From the NCBI GenBank assembly GCA_026390015.1, contig JAPLGS010000134.1, positions 1-45,730 of the forward strand: a stretch of DNA of 45,730 nucleotides, in the 5' to 3' direction. This document shows, one piece after another, positions 42,633 to 45,730 of the stretch. The position numbers were made by a program, and so were the translations under genes. The notes below the pieces were generated by a model. That model was not told where the DNA came from, did not search any database, and worked only from the letters and a program-made list of their open reading frames with translations. The DNA comes from Chloroflexota bacterium (GTDB lineage Bacteria; Chloroflexota; Anaerolineae; Anaerolineales; Villigracilaceae). How positions within the stretch are numbered: position 1 is the first letter of the stretch; every line of letters begins with the position of its first letter.

Positions 42633-44264
42633 ATGGATTATCTGAGTTTGTGCCTGATTTGCAAAGATGAAAATGAGTACCTGCCGGAATGGTTGGATTA
42701 CCACATCCTGATGGGTGTCGATCGCTTTTATATTTACGACAACGAAAGCCAGATCAGCCTCCGGAAGAGCTTAAAAGAGTATATCGAACGTGGCTGGGTT
42801 GTGGTCGTAGATATCCCCGGCAAAGCCATGCAACTCTATGCCTATGACCACTGCCTTCAAACTTTTGGAATCCGGTCATTCTGGATGGGTTTCATTGATA
42901 CAGATGAGTTCCTAGTGCCAAAGACTGGCTTGGATCTGAAGGAGTTGCTGAAGAATTATGAAGGTTTCGGCGGACTGGCGGTCAGTTCGCTGTTTTTTGG
43001 CTCAAGCGGACACAAAACCCGTCCGGCGGCCGGGCAGATCAGCGGGTACGTCCGGCGTACCCACGCGACATTTAAGGAAAATGAACTCGTAAAAAGTATC
43101 GTCCAGCCAAGGCTGGTGTTGATGCCGAATTCTCCGCATGATTTCACCTTTGAACAGAATACCTGGTGTGTCAATGAAAGCCTGCAACGGGTAGATTATC
43201 AACGTTTCCCCAACCACATCGATAAAATTCAGCTTAACCATTATTATTGCCGCTCAGAGAATGAGATCGACCAGAAATTGAGTCGCGGAAATAGTGGAGC
43301 AGTTGCCTGGCCGCGCAGACTTTTCGATGCAGTTAATTTGATGGCGACTTATCAGGATACGAGCATCCTTAAAAATTTGGAGGTACTCTTTCAGCAAGCC
43401 GGCCTCGATTCTAATTGTCAATTAACTGTGCCTGGAGTGGCCGGTTTGCTCGATAAAATGGCAACCCTAGCGTACGCCCGACGCCCGTCTCCGCTTGAAA
43501 TACCCTTAATATGTGAAGCGCGCATCTTTCGGGTTGAATTGTCCAGTATGGAGGCTCTCAAAGATCAAACGCGGGCGGCATTAATGCGCGAAGAATTCTA
43601 TGAGGGCAAGCGTTTAATATCGCTCCTGTTGCAAAGGGCTCCACAAAACATAATTTTGTATGATGTACTTGCGGGCGTTTTACTTGACCTGGACGACCCG
43701 GCTGCGGCCTGGCAGACGTTAACCAGCGCCTGGCAGATTTCTTCTAATAATTACATTGTCCTGAGTGGTATGGCGTATTATTTTTTGAGAGTCAATAATT
43801 TCAGCATGGCCGAGAAGACCTGCCGTCTAGTGCTGGAACTCGCACCTCATGATATGGCTGCATTGGCACTGCTTGCCCATAGTCTGATTGGGCAGGGACG
43901 TTACGAGGAGGCGCTTAAGGTGGGGGTACCGGTGATTGAGCTTTCCGGGAAACTTGGCGAACTTCCAGAGCGGATGGGTGTCTTCCTGGTCAAGAAAATG
44001 GCTGATTATCTATTGGAAAAGAAAGATTACACAGGCGCGGTGCGGTTGTGGGAGGCCGGGGTGAAATGCCGGCCGGGCGAGGTGAACGCGCTAATTGAAC
44101 TTAGTTATGCACTGCTGCTCGCTGGAGACAAAACCCAGGCGCACCATCGTTTAGCTCAGGCTCAAGTGTTGGCTCCGCAAAATGAAACAGTGTTGGACCT
44201 TCTCAGGCAGGTTGGTCCCCAGCAACCTACTCCGAACCGCTATGGAAAAAAAAGGAGACATTAA
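42633..44264 (+). CDS. GT92-like glycosyltransferase with TPR tail (copy 1)
   Basis: A 543-residue protein. The N-terminal part (1 to about 240) has MDYLSLCLICKDENEYLPEW, YIYDNES, the DxD-like FIDTDEF motif, and HYYCRSENEID, as in GT92/DUF23-type glycosyltransferases. The C-terminal part (about 320-530) is helical, with TPR-like A-x-x-x-L-x-x-A repeats such as ALALLAHSLIGQGRYEEAL. TPR-linked transferases such as OGT modify proteins, so a protein acceptor (flagellin) is possible. The ATG at 42633 was chosen by alignment with copy 2; upstream in-frame ATGs at 42624 and a TTG at 42549 lack a ribosome site. Confidence 0.82.
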   Translation: MDYLSLCLICKDENEYLPEWLDYHILMGVDRFYIYDNESQISLRKSLKEYIERGWVVVVDIPGKAMQLYAYDHCLQTFGIRSFWMGFIDTDEFLVPKTGLDLKELLKNYEGFGGLAVSSLFFGSSGHKTRPAAGQISGYVRRTHATFKENELVKSIVQPRLVLMPNSPHDFTFEQNTWCVNESLQRVDYQRFPNHIDKIQLNHYYCRSENEIDQKLSRGNSGAVAWPRRLFDAVNLMATYQDTSILKNLEVLFQQAGLDSNCQLTVPGVAGLLDKMATLAYARRPSPLEIPLICEARIFRVELSSMEALKDQTRAALMREEFYEGKRLISLLLQRAPQNIILYDVLAGVLLDLDDPAAAWQTLTSAWQISSNNYIVLSGMAYYFLRVNNFSMAEKTCRLVLELAPHDMAALALLAHSLIGQGRYEEALKVGVPVIELSGKLGELPERMGVFLVKKMADYLLEKKDYTGAVRLWEAGVKCRPGEVNALIELSYALLLAGDKTQAHHRLAQAQVLAPQNETVLDLLRQVGPQQPTPNRYGKKRRH

Positions 44265-44271
44265 GTTTTCT

Positions 44272-45730
44272 ATGGATTATTTGAGTTTGTGCCTGATCTG
44301 CAAGGACGAGAACGATTACCTGCCGGAGTGGTTGGATTACCACATCCTGATGGGTGTCGATCGCTTTTATATTTACGACAACGAAAGCCAGATCAGCCTC
44401 CGCGAGAGCTTAAAAGAGTATATAGAGCGTGGCTGGGTTATTGTGGTAGATATCCCCGGCAAAGCCATGCAGCTATATGCCTATGACCACTGTATGCAAA
44501 CTTTTGGATCTCTCACCTTTTGGCTGGGTTTCATCGATACAGATGAGTTTCTAGTACCGAAGACCACTCTGGATTTGAAGGAACTCCTTAAAGCTTACGA
44601 AGCCTATGGCGGATTGGCGGTTAGCACGCTGTTTTTTGGCTCCAACGCTCATCAATTTCGCCCTGTGGCGGGGCAGATAGCTAGCTATAACCGGCGTACC
44701 CACGCAACGTTTAAGGAAAATGAATTAGTAAAAAGTATCGTTCAGCCAAGGCTGGTGCTGATGCCAAATTCTCCGCATGACTTCACAATTAAGGAGAGTA
44801 CCTGGTGTGTCAACGAAGGTTTGCTTCGGGTGGATGGACAGCGTTTTCCTAACTGTGTGGATAAGGTCCAGCTCAACCATTATTATTGCCGTTCAGAGCA
44901 GGAGATCGACTTGAAGCTACGCCGCGGAAACAGTGGGGCCGTTGCCTGGGCGCGCAAACGTTTCGAGATGGTCAACGAACTGGCTACGAATGAGGATACT
45001 TGCATCCTTAAAAATTTAGATATGCTCTTTCAACAAGTGGGTTTCGATTCTCGTGGTTTGTTGGCTACGCCTCTACTCGAAAAGATGGCTATCCTAGCCT
45101 ATGCGCGGCGTCCAGAACCCTTGGAAATAAGCCCTGTACGTGAAGTGCGCAGCTTTCGGACTGAATTTTCCGAAATGGATGATCTTAGAGCTCAAACCCG
45201 TTCGGCAATTAATCGCAAAGAATTTGAAGAGGTCAAACGCTTGATGTCGCTTCTGTTGCAAAAGATGCCGCAAAATATAATTCTTTACGAAGTCGATCTC
45301 GCGGGTGTTTTACTTAATCAAGGAGACACCGTTGCGGCCTGGCAGGCTTTGAGCCATGCTTGGCAGCATTCTCCTAATAATTATATTGTCCTGGGGGCAA
45401 TGGCGTTTTATTTCCTAAGGATCGATAATTTCAGCATGGCCGAGAACACCTGCCGTCTTTTGCTTGAACTTGCGCCTCATGATTTGGTTGCATTGGGGAT
45501 GTTGACCTATAGCCTGATTGGGCAGAGACGGTTTGAGGAAGGTCTCAAGATAGGGTTACCGGTGGTTGAGTTAGCTGGTCAGTTTGGAGAACTACCAGAG
45601 CGGATGGGCGCCTTCCTCGTCAAGAAAATGGCCGATTATCTGCTTGAAAAGAAGGATTACGCTGGCGCTATCCGCCTGTGGGAGGCCGGGATGAAGTGTC
45701 AGCCTGGGGACGTGAGTGTGTTATTAGAAC
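44272..45730 (+). CDS. GT92-like glycosyltransferase with TPR tail (copy 2, cut by window end)
   Basis: At least 486 codons without a stop, running off the window. It starts ATG at 44272 with GGAG 14 bases upstream, eight bases after copy 1 ends. The first 30 or so codons are nearly base-for-base the same as copy 1 (for instance a shared run of over 70 bases around 44330-44402), while the TPR part is much more diverged. Same motifs: FIDTDEF, HYYCRSEQEID. A tandem duplicate with a conserved catalytic part. Confidence 0.82.
   Translation, partial: MDYLSLCLICKDENDYLPEWLDYHILMGVDRFYIYDNESQISLRESLKEYIERGWVIVVDIPGKAMQLYAYDHCMQTFGSLTFWLGFIDTDEFLVPKTTLDLKELLKAYEAYGGLAVSTLFFGSNAHQFRPVAGQIASYNRRTHATFKENELVKSIVQPRLVLMPNSPHDFTIKESTWCVNEGLLRVDGQRFPNCVDKVQLNHYYCRSEQEIDLKLRRGNSGAVAWARKRFEMVNELATNEDTCILKNLDMLFQQVGFDSRGLLATPLLEKMAILAYARRPEPLEISPVREVRSFRTEFSEMDDLRAQTRSAINRKEFEEVKRLMSLLLQKMPQNIILYEVDLAGVLLNQGDTVAAWQALSHAWQHSPNNYIVLGAMAFYFLRIDNFSMAENTCRLLLELAPHDLVALGMLTYSLIGQRRFEEGLKIGLPVVELAGQFGELPERMGAFLVKKMADYLLEKKDYAGAIRLWEAGMKCQPGDVSVLLE

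Overview
The window is dominated by one long motility and chemotaxis locus followed by a sugar-modification island. The flagellar set is of the Gram-positive or monoderm type: two FlgG-family rod proteins, FlgM, CsrA, CheC, CheD and CheX are present and no P- or L-ring gene is seen. Gene content, moderate GC and the many HDOD proteins would fit a flagellated member of Chloroflexota (Anaerolineae-like). That placement is inference from content; no rRNA or ribosomal marker is in the window.

Layout. 1-1307 (minus): the N-terminal part of a methyl-accepting chemotaxis protein, cut by the window edge, and a 63-residue Cys-rich protein upstream of it. 1341-1806: a gene-free divergent region whose right half can fold into a structured leader for an EAL-HDOD protein (1807-3060). 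3179-4969: two unusual genes, a protein built on a catalytically dead IS200/IS605-type TnpA domain and a DUF1521/MIIA-type self-cleavage protein behind a textbook sigma-28 promoter. 5234-12166: flbD-motA-motB-fliL-fliM-fliN-fliO-fliP-fliQ, then an HDOD protein and a receiver protein, closed by a strong terminator. 12445-24598: fliR-flhB-flhA-flhF, a small two-TM protein, fliA, a small HTH-like protein, two flgG-type genes, flgM (own sigma-28 promoter), flgN-flgK-flgL-csrA, closed by a second strong terminator. 24861-32385: cheA-cheC-cheD-cheY-cheB-cheR, an HDOD protein and two tandem cheX paralogues.

32408-32928 holds a dispersed palindromic repeat and an array of fourteen 21-bp direct repeats ending in a bidirectional terminator. 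32958-33356 (minus) is a small MmpS-like membrane-anchored protein. 33519-45730 is the glycan island: two paralogous GT2-methyltransferase fusions (one on each strand), a CDP-sugar set (rfbF, C-methyltransferase, 3,5-epimerase, SDR reductase/epimerase), a second methyltransferase, a CmcI-type protein, and two tandem GT92-like glycosyltransferases with TPR tails, the last cut by the window end. Its position after the motility genes suggests modification of flagellin or another surface protein, which is inference.

How it works together: FliA (18103) and FlgM (20837) form the sigma-28 checkpoint, and two matching promoters are visible (before 4007 and before flgM). A different recurring promoter form (TTTACW-N16-TATGCT) precedes the flbD and cheA units, with a weaker relative before the EAL-HDOD gene. 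The most unusual items are the flagellar-regulated self-cleavage protein, the exapted transposase domain beside it, the structured leader, a FliP with a perfect lipobox, the HDOD/receiver pair splitting fliPQ from fliR, and the 21-bp array.
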